The notes: a model not told the origin generated them from the sequence alone. DNA of 64,000 nt from Streptomyces sp. Z26 (GCF_003665095.1 NZ_RCHV01000002.1:1063501-1127500); one strand, 5' to 3'. Counted from the stretch's first letter, positions 23,414-33,229 are shown. Numbers and translations are program-made.

Positions 23414-24397
23414 TCAGCCGCCCTGCGCGCCGCCGCCGGTCGCCCCGCCACCGGTGCCGCCGTCGCCGTCCAGGTCCGCGAGGAAGCGCTCGAAGACGTC
23501 CCCCAGCTCGTCCGCCGAGGGCAGCTCCGCGGGCTCCGCGACGAGGTTCCCGCGCGTCTCCGCACCGGACACCGCGTCGTACTGCTGCTCCAACCCCCGT
23601 ACGACGGTGACGAGATCCTCGTCGCCCTGCGCGAGCTGCCGCTCGATCTCGTTCTGCGTCTTGAGCGCCTCGCCGCGCAGCCGGAGCGCGATGTCCGGCA
23701 GGACCAGCCCGGTCGCGGAGGTGATCGACTCCAGTACGACGAGCGCCGCGTCCGGGTACGTCGACCGCGCGACGTAGTGCGGCACGTGCGCCGCGACGCC
23801 CACCGTGTCGTGCCCGTGGTCGCTCAGCCGCAGCTCGGCCAGGGCCGCCGCGCTGCCCGGCACCTGCGCCTCGTCGAAGGGCGAACGGTGGCCCGGCACC
23901 AGGTCGAGCCGGGTGCCGTGCGGCGTGAGCCCGACGGGGCGGGTGTGCGGGACGCCCATGGGGATGCCGTGGAACGTGACGGACAGCCGCACCCCGGTGC
24001 GTTCGACGATCTCCCGGAACGCCTCGGTGAACCGCTCCCACTCCACGTCCGGTTCGGGCCCGGACAGCAGCAGGAACGGGGCGCCGGTCGCGTCCCGTAC
24101 GAGGCGCAGCTCCAGCCGCGGCGTCTCGTACGCGACCCAGCGGTGCCGCCGGAAGGTCATGGCGGGGCGGCGGGCGCGGTAGTCGACGAGGCGGTCCACG
24201 TCGAAGCGGGCCACGGTGACGTGGGGCTGGACGTCCAGCACGTGGTCGACGATCTGGGCGCCGGTGTCACCGGCGTCGATGAATCCCTCGAAGTGGTAGA
24301 GCAGCACCAGTCCGGCGCTGTCGGCGCCGTTGATGATCTCGTCGACGGCACGCAGCCCTGCGGGCTCCCACTCGTACAAACCCTTCGGTTCCAGCAC
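23414..24397 (-). CDS. PAC2 family protein
   Basis: A 327-residue member of the PAC2 family, related to eukaryotic proteasome assembly chaperones and to an archaeal/bacterial ATP-grasp-associated group. The N-terminal part ([20 protein letters not shown]) and the central [21 protein letters not shown] and [14 protein letters not shown] are typical. The C-terminal 50 residues are acidic, then Gly-rich, and likely flexible. GTG 24397 follows AAGGAG. In actinobacteria the biological role is not settled; a link to the proteasome is an inference from the family name. It is core-type and lies with coaE and rpsA. Confidence 0.87.
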   Translation of the reverse strand: MLEPKGLYEWEPAGLRAVDEIINGADSAGLVLLYHFEGFIDAGDTGAQIVDHVLDVQPHVTVARFDVDRLVDYRARRPAMTFRRHRWVAYETPRLELRLVRDATGAPFLLLSGPEPDVEWERFTEAFREIVERTGVRLSVTFHGIPMGVPHTRPVGLTPHGTRLDLVPGHRSPFDEAQVPGSAAALAELRLSDHGHDTVGVAAHVPHYVARSTYPDAALVVLESITSATGLVLPDIALRLRGEALKTQNEIERQLAQGDEDLVTVVRGLEQQYDAVSGAETRGNLVAEPAELPSADELGDVFERFLADLDGDGGTGGGATGGGAQGG

Positions 24398-24539
24398 GTT
24401 GTCAGCTCCTTCGCTCCGTAGGCGCCAACGTGCCGGGAGGCGGCGGCATTCCCGGGAGCGGTGCGCGTACGGGGGTCCGGGGCTTCTTGACGGGGACGCG
24501 GGACGGCCGTAGCTTCCGGAGCACCCAAGCGTGTTCATG

Positions 24540-24565
24540 TCAACGACCGAGGTTCAGGTCGTTGA
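24540..24565. promoter_or_regulatory. 9-bp inverted repeat upstream of the beta-helix gene
   Basis: TCAACGACC (24540-24548) and GGTCGTTGA (24557-24565) form a perfect palindrome with an 8-base spacer, 36 bases before the ATG at 24602. It could be an operator or a 5' UTR hairpin. No regulator gene is adjacent. Confidence 0.55.
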
Positions 24566-24601
24566 ACTCCCTCTCCCCCACAGCCTGTTCGAGGAGCCCC
24601 C

Positions 24602-25603
24602 ATGCGCAGTCGCCGCCGTACCACCCTCGCCTCGGCCGCCGTCGTCGGCGCCGGTGCCGTGCTCGCCACCGGGGCCCTGGCCCTCGGCGCACCCGCCGGG
24701 CAGGCCGGTCCGGTCGGCGCCGCCGACGTGGTCGAGGTGTCCGACGCGGCCGGGCTGAAGGACGCGCTCGCCTCGGCGCGGCCGGGCGACACGATCCGGC
24801 TGGCCGACGGCACGTACGAGGGCAACTTCGCCGCGACGGCCTCCGGCAGCGAGTCGGCGCCCGTCACCCTCACCGGCTCCGCCGACGCCGTCCTCACCGC
24901 GGGCGGCGGCTACGGCCTGCACCTGGACGGCGCGTCCCACTGGAACCTCAGCGGGTTCACGGTGACCGGCGGCCAGAAGGGCATCGTCATGGACGGCGCG
25001 AACGGCGTCCACATCGACTCCGTCACCGTGCACGGCCTGGACATGGAGGGCGTCCACTTCCGCGCGTCCAGCTCCGACGGCTCACTCCGCGACTCCACCA
25101 TCCGCGACACCGGGAACGACGGCCGCGGCATGGGCGAAGGCGTGTACGTCGGGAGCGCGGGCGGCACCGACGACCACAGCGACCGGATCGTGATCGAGGG
25201 CAACACCCTCGGACCGGACATCCGCGGCGAGAACGTCGACGTCAAGGAGGGCACCACCGGGACGCGGATCACCGACAACACCTTCGACGGCAGCGGCCTT
25301 ACCGGGGTCCACTACGACGACTCGTGGGTCGACATCAAGGGCAACGACGTGCTGGTCGAGCAGAACACCGGCACCCGCACCACCAACGACGGCTACCAGG
25401 TGCACGAGGTGCAGGGCGGCTGGGGCTGCGGCACCGTCTTCCGCGGGAACGAGTCGGACCTGACCGGCGCCGCCGGGTCGGACCGCTTCGCCATCGACGT
25501 CACCAACTACGACGCGCGGGACTGCCCCGCCACCGTGACCGGCGACAACACCGTCACCGGCGGCGACGGCCTCACCAACCCGGGCGTACCCGTCGAGGAC
25601 TGA
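24602..25603 (+). CDS. Secreted right-handed beta-helix protein
   Basis: A 333-residue precursor with a signal peptide (RRRTTLASAAVVGAGAVLAT, to about residue 38) and a parallel beta-helix body. The opening DAAGLKDALASARPGDTIRL and GTYEGNF is the classic start of a pectate-lyase-like or Disaggregatase-type helix; rungs follow (SGFTVTGGQKGIVMDGANG; IEGNTLGPDIRGENVDVKEG; ITDNTFDGSGLTGV). Two cysteines near 278 and 305 may pair. Such proteins bind or cleave polysaccharides. No catalytic residues can be assigned, so the lyase role is open. A strong terminator follows. Confidence 0.85.
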   Translation: MRSRRRTTLASAAVVGAGAVLATGALALGAPAGQAGPVGAADVVEVSDAAGLKDALASARPGDTIRLADGTYEGNFAATASGSESAPVTLTGSADAVLTAGGGYGLHLDGASHWNLSGFTVTGGQKGIVMDGANGVHIDSVTVHGLDMEGVHFRASSSDGSLRDSTIRDTGNDGRGMGEGVYVGSAGGTDDHSDRIVIEGNTLGPDIRGENVDVKEGTTGTRITDNTFDGSGLTGVHYDDSWVDIKGNDVLVEQNTGTRTTNDGYQVHEVQGGWGCGTVFRGNESDLTGAAGSDRFAIDVTNYDARDCPATVTGDNTVTGGDGLTNPGVPVED

Positions 25604-25642
25604 CCAGCCCGACGCCCCACCCCGTACCGCCCCGCACGCACG

Positions 25643-25684
25643 ACGAGGGCCCCTTCCGTACGACCGTACGGAAGGGGCCCTCGT
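25643..25684. terminator. Long palindromic terminator between convergent genes
   Basis: ACGAGGGCCCCTTCCGTAC at 25643-25661 pairs perfectly with the sequence at 25666-25684 around a GACC loop, a 19-bp stem. It lies between the beta-helix gene and rpsA, which converge, and is palindromic, so it can stop both. Confidence 0.9.
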
Positions 25685-25752
25685 GACGCTGCTCTCCGCC
25701 TCAGCCCGGCGAACGGGCTTCGGACCGGCTCAGCGGCTCAGCTGCGGACAGC

Positions 25753-27273
25753 TCAGCTCTGGCCTCCGGCCAGCTTCTCGCGGAGCGCCGCCAGCGCTTC
25801 GTCCGAGGCCAGCGCACCGGAGTCGTCGGACGACTCCGAGGAGTACGAGCCGCCGCCCTGGCCGCCGCCGGACTGGCCGCCGCCCTGCGGGGTGGAGGAG
25901 CCGGAGACGGCACCCTCGGCCGCCGCCTGCTCGTCGGCCTCGCGGGACTTGACGACCTGCGCCTGGTGCTGCTCGAAGCGGACCTGCGCCTCGGCGTACT
26001 GCTGCTCCCACTCCTCGCGCTGCTTCTCGTACCCCTCCAGCCAGTCGTTGGCCTCGGGGTCGAAGCCCTCGGGGTAGATGTAGTTGCCCTGGTCGTCGTA
26101 GGACGCGGCCATGCCGTACAGCGTCGGGTCGAACTCGACGACGGACGGGTCGGCGCCGAACGCCTCGTTCGCCTGCTTCAGCGAGAGGCTGATGCGGCGG
26201 CGCTCCAGGTCGATGTCGATGACCTTGACGAAGATCTCGTCGTTGACCTGGACGACCTGCTCCGGGATCTCCACGTGGCGCTCGGCCAGCTCGGAGATGT
26301 GGACCAGACCCTCGATGCCCTCGTCCACTCGGACGAACGCGCCGAACGGCACCAGCTTGGTGACCTTGCCGGGGACGACCTGGCCGATCTGGTGCGTACG
26401 GGCGAACTGCTGCCACGGGTCTTCCTGCGTCGCCTTGAGCGACAGGGAGACACGCTCGCGGTCCATGTCGACGTCCAGGACCTCGACCGTGACCTCCTGG
26501 CCGACCTCGACGACCTCGGAGGGGTGGTCGATGTGCTTCCAGGACAGCTCCGAGACGTGCACGAGACCGTCGACACCGCCGAGGTCCACGAACGCGCCGA
26601 AGTTGACGATGGAGGAGACGACGCCGGAGCGCACCTGGCCCTTCTGGAGGGTGGTGAGGAAGGTCTGGCGGACCTCGCTCTGCGTCTGCTCCAGCCAGGC
26701 ACGGCGGGAAAGGACCACGTTGTTGCGGTTCTTGTCCAGCTCGATGATCTTGGCTTCGAGCTCCTTGCCCACGTAGGGCTGGAGGTCGCGGACGCGGCGC
26801 ATCTCGACGAGCGACGCCGGCAGGAAGCCACGGAGGCCGATGTCGAGGATGAGACCACCCTTGACGACCTCGATGACGGTACCGGTGACGATGCCGTCCT
26901 CTTCCTTGATCTTCTCGATGGTGCCCCAGGCCCGCTCGTACTGGGCACGCTTCTTCGAGAGGATCAGGCGCCCCTCCTTGTCCTCCTTCTGGAGAACAAG
27001 GGCCTCGATCTCGTCACCGACGGCCACGACCTCGTTCGGGTCGACGTCGTGCTTGATCGAAAGCTCGCGCGAGGGGATGACGCCCTCGGTCTTGTAACCG
27101 ATGTCGAGCAGGACCTCGTCCCGGTCGACCTTCACGATGACGCCGTCGACGATGTCGCCGTCGTTGAAGTACTTGATCGTCTCGTCGATCGCGGCGAGGA
27201 AGGCTTCCTCGGAACCGATGTCGTTTACCGCAACCTGCGGGATGGTCACGGTGGTCTCGGTGCTGCTCGTCAT
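25753..27273 (-). CDS. rpsA: 30S ribosomal protein S1
   Basis: The 506-residue protein carries four S1 RNA-binding repeats (about 35-105, 120-190, 205-275 and 292-362; for example GVVSSIVNFGAFVDLGGVDG and GKVTKLVPFGAFVRVDEGIE). An acidic, Gln-rich, then Gly/Ser-rich tail follows, as in other actinobacterial S1 proteins, which have four rather than six repeats. It helps mRNA binding to the 30S subunit. ATG 27273 lies about 170 bases downstream of a good vegetative promoter. The gene is convergent with a beta-helix gene and divergent from a methyltransferase. Confidence 0.97.
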   Translation of the reverse strand: MTSSTETTVTIPQVAVNDIGSEEAFLAAIDETIKYFNDGDIVDGVIVKVDRDEVLLDIGYKTEGVIPSRELSIKHDVDPNEVVAVGDEIEALVLQKEDKEGRLILSKKRAQYERAWGTIEKIKEEDGIVTGTVIEVVKGGLILDIGLRGFLPASLVEMRRVRDLQPYVGKELEAKIIELDKNRNNVVLSRRAWLEQTQSEVRQTFLTTLQKGQVRSGVVSSIVNFGAFVDLGGVDGLVHVSELSWKHIDHPSEVVEVGQEVTVEVLDVDMDRERVSLSLKATQEDPWQQFARTHQIGQVVPGKVTKLVPFGAFVRVDEGIEGLVHISELAERHVEIPEQVVQVNDEIFVKVIDIDLERRRISLSLKQANEAFGADPSVVEFDPTLYGMAASYDDQGNYIYPEGFDPEANDWLEGYEKQREEWEQQYAEAQVRFEQHQAQVVKSREADEQAAAEGAVSGSSTPQGGGQSGGGQGGGSYSSESSDDSGALASDEALAALREKLAGGQS

Positions 27274-27447
27274 GTGGAAAAGGGCTCCGGTACGGACATT
27301 GAGTCGTAGGCACTGCCACGCCGAGAACCCGTATCGCATCACATGCAGCCGACCGGGACCTTCGTACAGCACGGGACCCGGGGGACGTACAACGATGAGA
27401 GCGCGACCTGCTCTGTCTGAGGAGCGCAGGCTCGCAGCGCAACTTGT

Positions 27448-27476
27448 AGCATACGGGGGCAGCCGGGCACGGTCAA
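27448..27476 (-). promoter_or_regulatory. Probable vegetative promoter of rpsA
   Basis: On the minus strand TTGACC (27476-27471) and TATGCT (27453-27448) are separated by exactly 17 bases, close to the HrdB consensus. The predicted start near 27441 gives an untranslated leader of about 168 bases to the rpsA ATG. The whole 321-bp divergent gap (27274-27594) holds no other gene that I can support. Confidence 0.75.
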
Positions 27477-27594
27477 TGCACGAACGAGCACACCAGGGGC
27501 GTATTCGCCCAATCCCGGCAGAATTCGCTGGACGGCACCACGCGGCACGGGCCGCGGCCCGCCAGCGTCCCCGCACATTACGACGACGGGCGCG

Positions 27595-28419
27595 ATGAGC
27601 CAAGAGGACGAGCCGGAGGCCACGCGCCGTGAGTCCGGCCAGAACGAGACCAGCCGGGCCAACCGGAGTTGGTGGGACCGGAACGCGGACGACTACCAGC
27701 AGGAGCACGGCGCCTTCCTCGGCGACCACCGCTTCGTGTGGGGCCCCGAGGGCCTCGACGAGGCGGACGCGGGACTGCTGGGCCCGGCGGCGGAGCTGCG
27801 CGGCCGGGACGTGCTGGAGATCGGCGCGGGCGCGGCGCAGTGCGCGCGCTGGCTGGCGGAGCGCGGGGCGCGGCCCGTCGCGCTGGACCTCTCCCACCGG
27901 CAGCTCCAGCACGCGCGGCGCATCGGGGAGTCCGCCGACCGTACGGCGGGCGGGGTCGCGCTGGTGGAGGCGGACGCGGCGGCGCTGCCGTTCGCGGCGG
28001 GCTCGTTCGACCTGGCCTGCTCGGCGTACGGCGCGCTGCCGTTCGTCGCGGAGCCCGTACGGGTACTGCGCGAGGTGCGCCGGGTGCTGCGGCCCGGCGG
28101 GCGGCTGGTGTTCTCGGTGACGCACCCGGTGCGTTGGGCGTTCCCGGACGAGCCCGGCCCGGAGGGGCTGACGCTGGCGGCCTCCTACTTCGACCGCACT
28201 CCGTACGTGGAGCAGGACGACTCCGGGGACGCCGTCTACGTGGAGCACCACCGGACCATGGGCGACCGGGTACGGGACGTCGTCGCCGCCGGTTTCCGGC
28301 TCGTCGATCTGGTGGAGCCGGAGTGGCCGAGCTGGAACCGCCAGGAGTGGGGCGGCTGGTCGCCGCTGCGGGGCGCGTTCATCCCGGGGACGGCGATCTT
28401 CGTGTGCGTGCGGGACTGA
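27595..28419 (+). CDS. Class I SAM-dependent methyltransferase
   Basis: The 274-residue enzyme has the Rossmann methyltransferase fold: motif I VLEIGAGAAQCARWL (about 72-86), acidic motif II VALDLSHRQLQHAR, and post-I motifs LVEADAAALPFAAGSFDLAC and RVLRPGGRLVFSVTHP. The N-terminal RSWWDRNADDYQQEHGAFLG is typical of a group widespread next to rpsA in actinobacteria. The acceptor substrate is unknown. ATG 27595 was chosen. It ends just before a strong shared terminator. Confidence 0.88.
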   Translation: MSQEDEPEATRRESGQNETSRANRSWWDRNADDYQQEHGAFLGDHRFVWGPEGLDEADAGLLGPAAELRGRDVLEIGAGAAQCARWLAERGARPVALDLSHRQLQHARRIGESADRTAGGVALVEADAAALPFAAGSFDLACSAYGALPFVAEPVRVLREVRRVLRPGGRLVFSVTHPVRWAFPDEPGPEGLTLAASYFDRTPYVEQDDSGDAVYVEHHRTMGDRVRDVVAAGFRLVDLVEPEWPSWNRQEWGGWSPLRGAFIPGTAIFVCVRD

Positions 28420-28450
28420 ACTCCCGCACGGGACACGGCCTGATCCGGAC

Positions 28451-28488
28451 GCGGCCCGGCCCCCGGGGTGAACCGGGGGCCGGGCCGC
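28451..28488. terminator. Perfect 16-bp stem terminator
   Basis: GCGGCCCGGCCCCCGG (28451-28466) pairs fully with CCGGGGGCCGGGCCGC (28473-28488) around GGTGAA. It lies between the convergent methyltransferase and transglycosylase genes and can act on both strands. Confidence 0.9.
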
Positions 28489-28513
28489 GTTCCGACGTCG
28501 GGACCGGTGACCG

Positions 28514-30235
28514 TCAGGGCTGGGTGACGGTCAGGTCGATGTCGAGCGTGACGGAGCCGTCGCCGGTGACGAGGCGCAGCTTGAACACGCCGACCTCGGC
28601 GTCCGCGGTGATCTCCGGCAGCTTCAGCACGCCGTTCGCGTCCGTCTTCAGCTCGGTCAGAGCGCGTACGGGCTGCTCCTTCTTCCCGAAGAACGGGCCC
28701 TTCGTCGCGGGCTTGCCGTCCGCCGTGACCATGGTCGCGGTCATCGGGATGCCCGCGGACGCCTTGCCCTGGTAGGTGGCGCGCACCTCGACCGGGTGGG
28801 CGAACACGCCGCCCGCCACCGCCGTGAGCGGGTCGGCGTTCGTCCGGACGACCAGGTCGGCCTGCGGCTTCGGCTCCTCCTTCGGCTTGACCGTGGCGCC
28901 GAAGTCGGTGCTCACGCTGCGGCCCACGACCGAGGCGCGCACCGTGAAGGCGCCCGCCTTGCCGCCCGCGCTCAGCTTCGGGGCGACGGCCAGGCCGTCG
29001 GCGTCGCTGGTGACGGTGGCCCGCTTCTCGCCGCCGGGGAACGTGGCCTCGGTGCTGCCGACGATCGCGTACTCGACCTCGACGCCCTTGACCGCCTTGC
29101 CGTCCTCGCCGGTGGCGCGGGACTGGAAGCGCTTGGCGAAGTCGGTGCCCGCGACGGCCGTCAACTGCCGGTCGCCGACCTGCTTCAGGCCGGTGGCCAC
29201 CGCCGGGTCCTCGTCGTCCGGGTCCTCGCCGCCGGGCTGGTCGGGCTCGTCGGGCTCGTCGGGCTTGTCCGGCTTTTCACCGCCCGGCTTGTCGCCACCG
29301 GGCTTCTCCCCGCCGGGCTTGTCGCCGCCCGGCTTCTGCGAGGGCTTGTCCGGCTTGCCGGAGGGCTTGCCACCGGGGCGGGTGTCGACGCCGGGGCCGT
29401 CGCTGTCGGGGAGCGTGCCCTCGCCGTCGGGCACCTGGTGCACGCCCTTGCGGTAGTACTCCAGCCACGACAGCACCGTACGCAGGTACTCCTGCGACTG
29501 GTTGTAGCTGAGGACCGCGCGGTCCAGGTCGGCCTTCACGGCCAGGTCCCGTTCGCCCGCGCACAGGTACTCGCCCGCGGCGAGCGCCGCGTCGAAGATG
29601 TTGTTGGGGTCGCGGCGCCCGTCGCCGTTGCCGTCCGCGCCCCAGCGCGCCCAGGTCGACGGGATGAACTGCATCGGGCCGACCGCGCGGTCGTACGTCG
29701 CGTCGCCGTCGTAGACACCGCTGTCGGTGTCGGTGATACGGGCGAAGCCCGCACCGTTCAACACCGGGCCCAGGATGGGCTTCAGCGTCGTGCCCGCCTT
29801 GTCGACGGCGCCGCCGCGCGCCTGCCCGGACTCCACCTTGCCGATGGCGGCGAGGAGTTCCCAGGGGAGGCCGCAGCTGGCGTCGGAGCCCTCCAGGGAC
29901 TTCTCCGCCTTCTTGTACGCCGCGAGGACCGTCGCCGGGACCCCCGACGCGTCACCCCCGGCGTGCGCCGGGTCGCCGTCGGGTGCCGGGGACTCCAGCG
30001 GCGGCAGCTCGGTGTGGTACGAGTCGTCGCCGGGGCCACCGGTGTCGGGCGCCCCGGTGCTCCGGTCGTCCTCGTCGGCGCCGGACCGCACGACGTCGAG
30101 GCCCGGGGCCTGCGACGCCGTCAGCGCGGCCATCGCCGCTGCCGCCACTGCGGCGGTGCTCACGCCCTTGCGGAGTCTTGCACCCTGGAACTCGGTGAAC
30201 TTCGCCGCCGCGTGTCTGCCGCGATATCGCGCCAT
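28514..30235 (-). CDS. Secreted lytic transglycosylase with C-terminal Ig-like repeats
   Basis: A 573-residue protein. After a signal/anchor segment (about 24-45) comes a transglycosylase domain (about 98-270) with the catalytic Glu135 in IGKVESG and the MltB-type motif GPMQFIPSTWARWGADGNGD. It would cleave peptidoglycan glycan strands. A Pro/Lys/Gly repeat linker follows (GGDKPGGEKPGGDKPGGEKP and similar), then two Ig-like beta domains (about 345-450 and 455-570) that resemble bacterial wall-binding modules. Divergence from the usual short enzyme lies in this long C-terminal half. ATG 30235 is the start. Confidence 0.86.
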   Translation of the reverse strand: MARYRGRHAAAKFTEFQGARLRKGVSTAAVAAAAMAALTASQAPGLDVVRSGADEDDRSTGAPDTGGPGDDSYHTELPPLESPAPDGDPAHAGGDASGVPATVLAAYKKAEKSLEGSDASCGLPWELLAAIGKVESGQARGGAVDKAGTTLKPILGPVLNGAGFARITDTDSGVYDGDATYDRAVGPMQFIPSTWARWGADGNGDGRRDPNNIFDAALAAGEYLCAGERDLAVKADLDRAVLSYNQSQEYLRTVLSWLEYYRKGVHQVPDGEGTLPDSDGPGVDTRPGGKPSGKPDKPSQKPGGDKPGGEKPGGDKPGGEKPDKPDEPDEPDQPGGEDPDDEDPAVATGLKQVGDRQLTAVAGTDFAKRFQSRATGEDGKAVKGVEVEYAIVGSTEATFPGGEKRATVTSDADGLAVAPKLSAGGKAGAFTVRASVVGRSVSTDFGATVKPKEEPKPQADLVVRTNADPLTAVAGGVFAHPVEVRATYQGKASAGIPMTATMVTADGKPATKGPFFGKKEQPVRALTELKTDANGVLKLPEITADAEVGVFKLRLVTGDGSVTLDIDLTVTQP

Positions 30236-30369
30236 TGATCAGACCGCCCTCTCCCCTGCGGATCTGCCGACTCCCCATCTCCGGTGACCCTACGACAACC
30301 ACGGGCCTGAAGTCAGCGCCCGTAGGCGCCCACCGGGGGGCTGGGACCGACTCGTGACGAGGCCGGACA

Positions 30370-30402
30370 GGCCGTACTCCCCTTGTTCACCGGGGAGTAC
30401 GG
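30370..30402 (-). terminator. Terminator of polA
   Basis: GCCGTACTCCCC (30370-30381) pairs perfectly with GGGGAGTACGGC (30391-30402) with a 9-base loop, 89 bases past the polA stop on the minus strand. The 255-bp gap otherwise holds only the transglycosylase promoter region. Confidence 0.8.
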
Positions 30403-30490
30403 CGCCCGGCGCGCACCGTCACCGGACCACGCCGGGCCCACCGTGACCGTTCCGCGCCGGGATCGCACCGGGGCCGTGCCGGACCGGCGC

Positions 30491-33229
30491 TCAGTGCGCG
30501 GCCGACTCCCAGTCCGCGCCCGAACCCACCGACACGTCGAGCCGCGCGCGGAGTTCGACCGCGCCCGCCATCTCGCGCCGCACCAGCTTCTCCACCTGCT
30601 CCCGTTCACCGGGGGCGACCTCGACGACGATCTCGTCGTGCACCTGGAGCAGCATCCGGGACGCCAGCCGCTCGTCGCGCAGCGCCGTGGCCACCCGCAG
30701 CATCGCGACCTTGACGATGTCGGCGGCGGTGCCCTGGATCGGCGCGTTGAGCGCCATCCGCTCGGCCATCTCGCGGCGTTGCCGGTTGTCGCTGGTGAGG
30801 TCCGGCAGGTAACGGCGGCGACCCATGATCGTCTCCGTGTACCCGATGGCCCGCGCCTCCTCCACCGCCCGGTGCAGGTAGTCGCGCACGCCGCCGAACC
30901 GCTCGAAGTACTGGTCCATCAGTCTGCGCGCCTCGTCCGGCGCGATGTTCAGCTGCTGCGAGAGGCCGAACGCCGACAGCCCGTACGCCAGTCCGTACGA
31001 CATCGCCTTGATCTTGCGCCGCATCTCCGGGTCGACGGCGGTCGTCGGCACGCCGAACACCTGGGAGGCGACGGTGTCGTGCAGGTCCTCGCCGGAGGAG
31101 AGTGCCTCCAACAGGCCCTCGTCGTCGGAGAGATGCGCCATGACACGCAGCTCGATCTGGCTGTAGTCGGCGGTGAGCAGCGACTCGTACCCCTCACCGA
31201 CACGGAAGCCGCGGCGGATCGCGCGGCCCTCGTCGGTCCGCACCGGGATGTTCTGGAGGTTCGGGTCGGTGGAGGAGAGCCGCCCGGTGGCGGCGACCGT
31301 CTGGTGGAACGTGGTGTGGATACGGCCGTCGGGCGCGATCGTCTTGATCAGGCCCTCGACGGTGGTGCGCAGCTTCTGCTGCTCGCGGTAGCGCAGCATC
31401 AGCACCGGCAGCTCGTGCTCCGTCTGACCCGCGAGCCAGGCGAGGGCGTCCGCGTCCGTGGTGTAGCCCGTCTTGGTCTTCTTCGTCTTCGGCAGGCCCA
31501 GCTCGTTGAAGAGGACCTCCTGGAGCTGCTTGGGCGAGCCGAGGTTGAACTCGTGGCCCACCGCGGCGTGCGCCTCCGTGACCGCCTGCTGCACGGCGTC
31601 CGCGAACTGCCGCTCCAGGCCGGTCAGCCACTCGCGGTCGGCCGTGATCCCGGCCCGCTCCAGCTCCGCGAGCATCGCGGAGGTCGGCAGCTCCAGGTCG
31701 CGCAGCAGTCCCGAGGCGCCGACCTCCTCCAGCCTGCCCTCGAAGACCTCCCCCAGGTCGAGGACCGTACGCGCCTCGCTCATCAGCGCGTCCGCCTCGG
31801 CCTGCCCGTCCTCGTCCTCCTCGACGCCGAGCGCGAGCTGACCGTCGCCGTCGGCGGGCGCGGGCGCCAGCTCACGCCCCAGGTACTCCACCGACAGCGC
31901 GTCCAGCGCGAACGAGCGGCGGCCGGGCTTGACCAGGTACGCCGCGAGGGCCGTGTCCATCCCGACGCCCGCCACACGCCAACCGTGCTCCGCGAAGACC
32001 CGCATCGCGGACTTCGCGTCGTGCAGCACCTTGGGCCGCGCGTCGTCCGCGATCCACGCCGCGAACGCCTTCTCGTCCGACTCGTCCAGCTCCGCCGGGT
32101 CGAACCAGGCCGCCGGGCCGCCGACCGCGGCCAGCGCCAACGCGCCCACGCTGCCCGCGCCGAGCTGCCACTCGGCGCGCACCGCCAGGCCGAGCGGCCC
32201 GGCCGCGCCGTGCTCCGCCAGCCAGCCGGGCAGCTCGCCGGGGGCGAGCACCCGCCCGTCCACGGCCACACCGGCGGCCGGGGCGGGCGGCTCGTCCTCG
32301 ACGGCGCCCGGGTCGACGGCGAACAGCCGGTCGCGGAAGTTCTGGTGGCGGAACTCCAGGGCGTCCAGCACGACGGTCAGCGTGTCCCGGTCGTACGGCG
32401 CGCGCTCCAGGTCGGCGGGCCCCTCGGGCAGTTCGACGTCCCGCACCATCTCCGTCAGACGGCGGTTGAGCCGCACCGCGTCGAGGTGCTCGCGCAGCTT
32501 CTCCCCGACCTTCCCCTTCACCTCGTCGGCCCGCTCGACCAGCTCCGCGAACGAACCGAACTGGTTGATCCACTTCGCCGCGGTCTTCTCCCCGACGCCC
32601 GGGATGCCCGGCAGGTTGTCGGAGGGGTCGCCGCGCAGCGCGGCGAAGTCCGGGTACTGCGCGGGCGTGAGGCCGTACTTCTCGTGCACCTTCTCCGGCG
32701 TGAAGCGCGTCAGCTCCGAGACGCCCTTCGTCGGATACAGCACCGTGACCCGGTCGCTGACCAGCTGGAACGAGTCCCGGTCGCCGGTGACGATGGAGAC
32801 GTGGAAGCCCGCCTCCTCAGCCTGCGTGGTGAGCGTGGCGATGACGTCGTCCGCCTCGAAGCCGTCCACCGCGAAGCGCTTGACGCGCATCGCGTCCAGC
32901 AGCTCCCCGATCAGCTCCACCTGCCCCTTGAACTCGTCGGGGGTCTTGGACCTGTTCGCCTTGTACTCCGCGAACTCCTCCGACCGCCACGTCTTCCGCG
33001 ACACGTCGAACGCGACCGCGAAGTGCGTGGGCGCCTCGTCGCGCAGGGTGTTCGCGAGCATCGACGCGAAGCCGTAGATCGCGTTCGTCGGCTGACCGGT
33101 GGTGGTGGAGAAGTTCTCCGCGGGCAGCGCGAAGAACGCCCGGTAGGCGAGCGAGTGCCCGTCCATGAGGAGCAGGCGCGGAACGGTGTCTTGCGATGCT
33201 GTCTTCGCTGTCTTTGCCACGTCCCGCAT
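30491..33229 (-). CDS. polA: DNA polymerase I
   Basis: The 912-residue polymerase has an N-terminal 5'-3' exonuclease domain (about 15-300: LLMDGHSLAYRAFF; GFEADDVIATL; DSFQLVSDRV), a central region corresponding to the 3'-5' exonuclease fold, and a Pol A palm (motif A ADYSQIELRV near 690; motif C QVHDEIVVE near 865; O-helix region RRKIKAMSYGLAYGLSAFG). In the central part the acidic proofreading residues are not evident, as in other actinobacterial PolA proteins. It fills gaps in replication and repair. ATG 33229 is preferred, with GTG 33220 as an alternative. Confidence 0.97.
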   Translation of the reverse strand: MRDVAKTAKTASQDTVPRLLLMDGHSLAYRAFFALPAENFSTTTGQPTNAIYGFASMLANTLRDEAPTHFAVAFDVSRKTWRSEEFAEYKANRSKTPDEFKGQVELIGELLDAMRVKRFAVDGFEADDVIATLTTQAEEAGFHVSIVTGDRDSFQLVSDRVTVLYPTKGVSELTRFTPEKVHEKYGLTPAQYPDFAALRGDPSDNLPGIPGVGEKTAAKWINQFGSFAELVERADEVKGKVGEKLREHLDAVRLNRRLTEMVRDVELPEGPADLERAPYDRDTLTVVLDALEFRHQNFRDRLFAVDPGAVEDEPPAPAAGVAVDGRVLAPGELPGWLAEHGAAGPLGLAVRAEWQLGAGSVGALALAAVGGPAAWFDPAELDESDEKAFAAWIADDARPKVLHDAKSAMRVFAEHGWRVAGVGMDTALAAYLVKPGRRSFALDALSVEYLGRELAPAPADGDGQLALGVEEDEDGQAEADALMSEARTVLDLGEVFEGRLEEVGASGLLRDLELPTSAMLAELERAGITADREWLTGLERQFADAVQQAVTEAHAAVGHEFNLGSPKQLQEVLFNELGLPKTKKTKTGYTTDADALAWLAGQTEHELPVLMLRYREQQKLRTTVEGLIKTIAPDGRIHTTFHQTVAATGRLSSTDPNLQNIPVRTDEGRAIRRGFRVGEGYESLLTADYSQIELRVMAHLSDDEGLLEALSSGEDLHDTVASQVFGVPTTAVDPEMRRKIKAMSYGLAYGLSAFGLSQQLNIAPDEARRLMDQYFERFGGVRDYLHRAVEEARAIGYTETIMGRRRYLPDLTSDNRQRREMAERMALNAPIQGTAADIVKVAMLRVATALRDERLASRMLLQVHDEIVVEVAPGEREQVEKLVRREMAGAVELRARLDVSVGSGADWESAAH

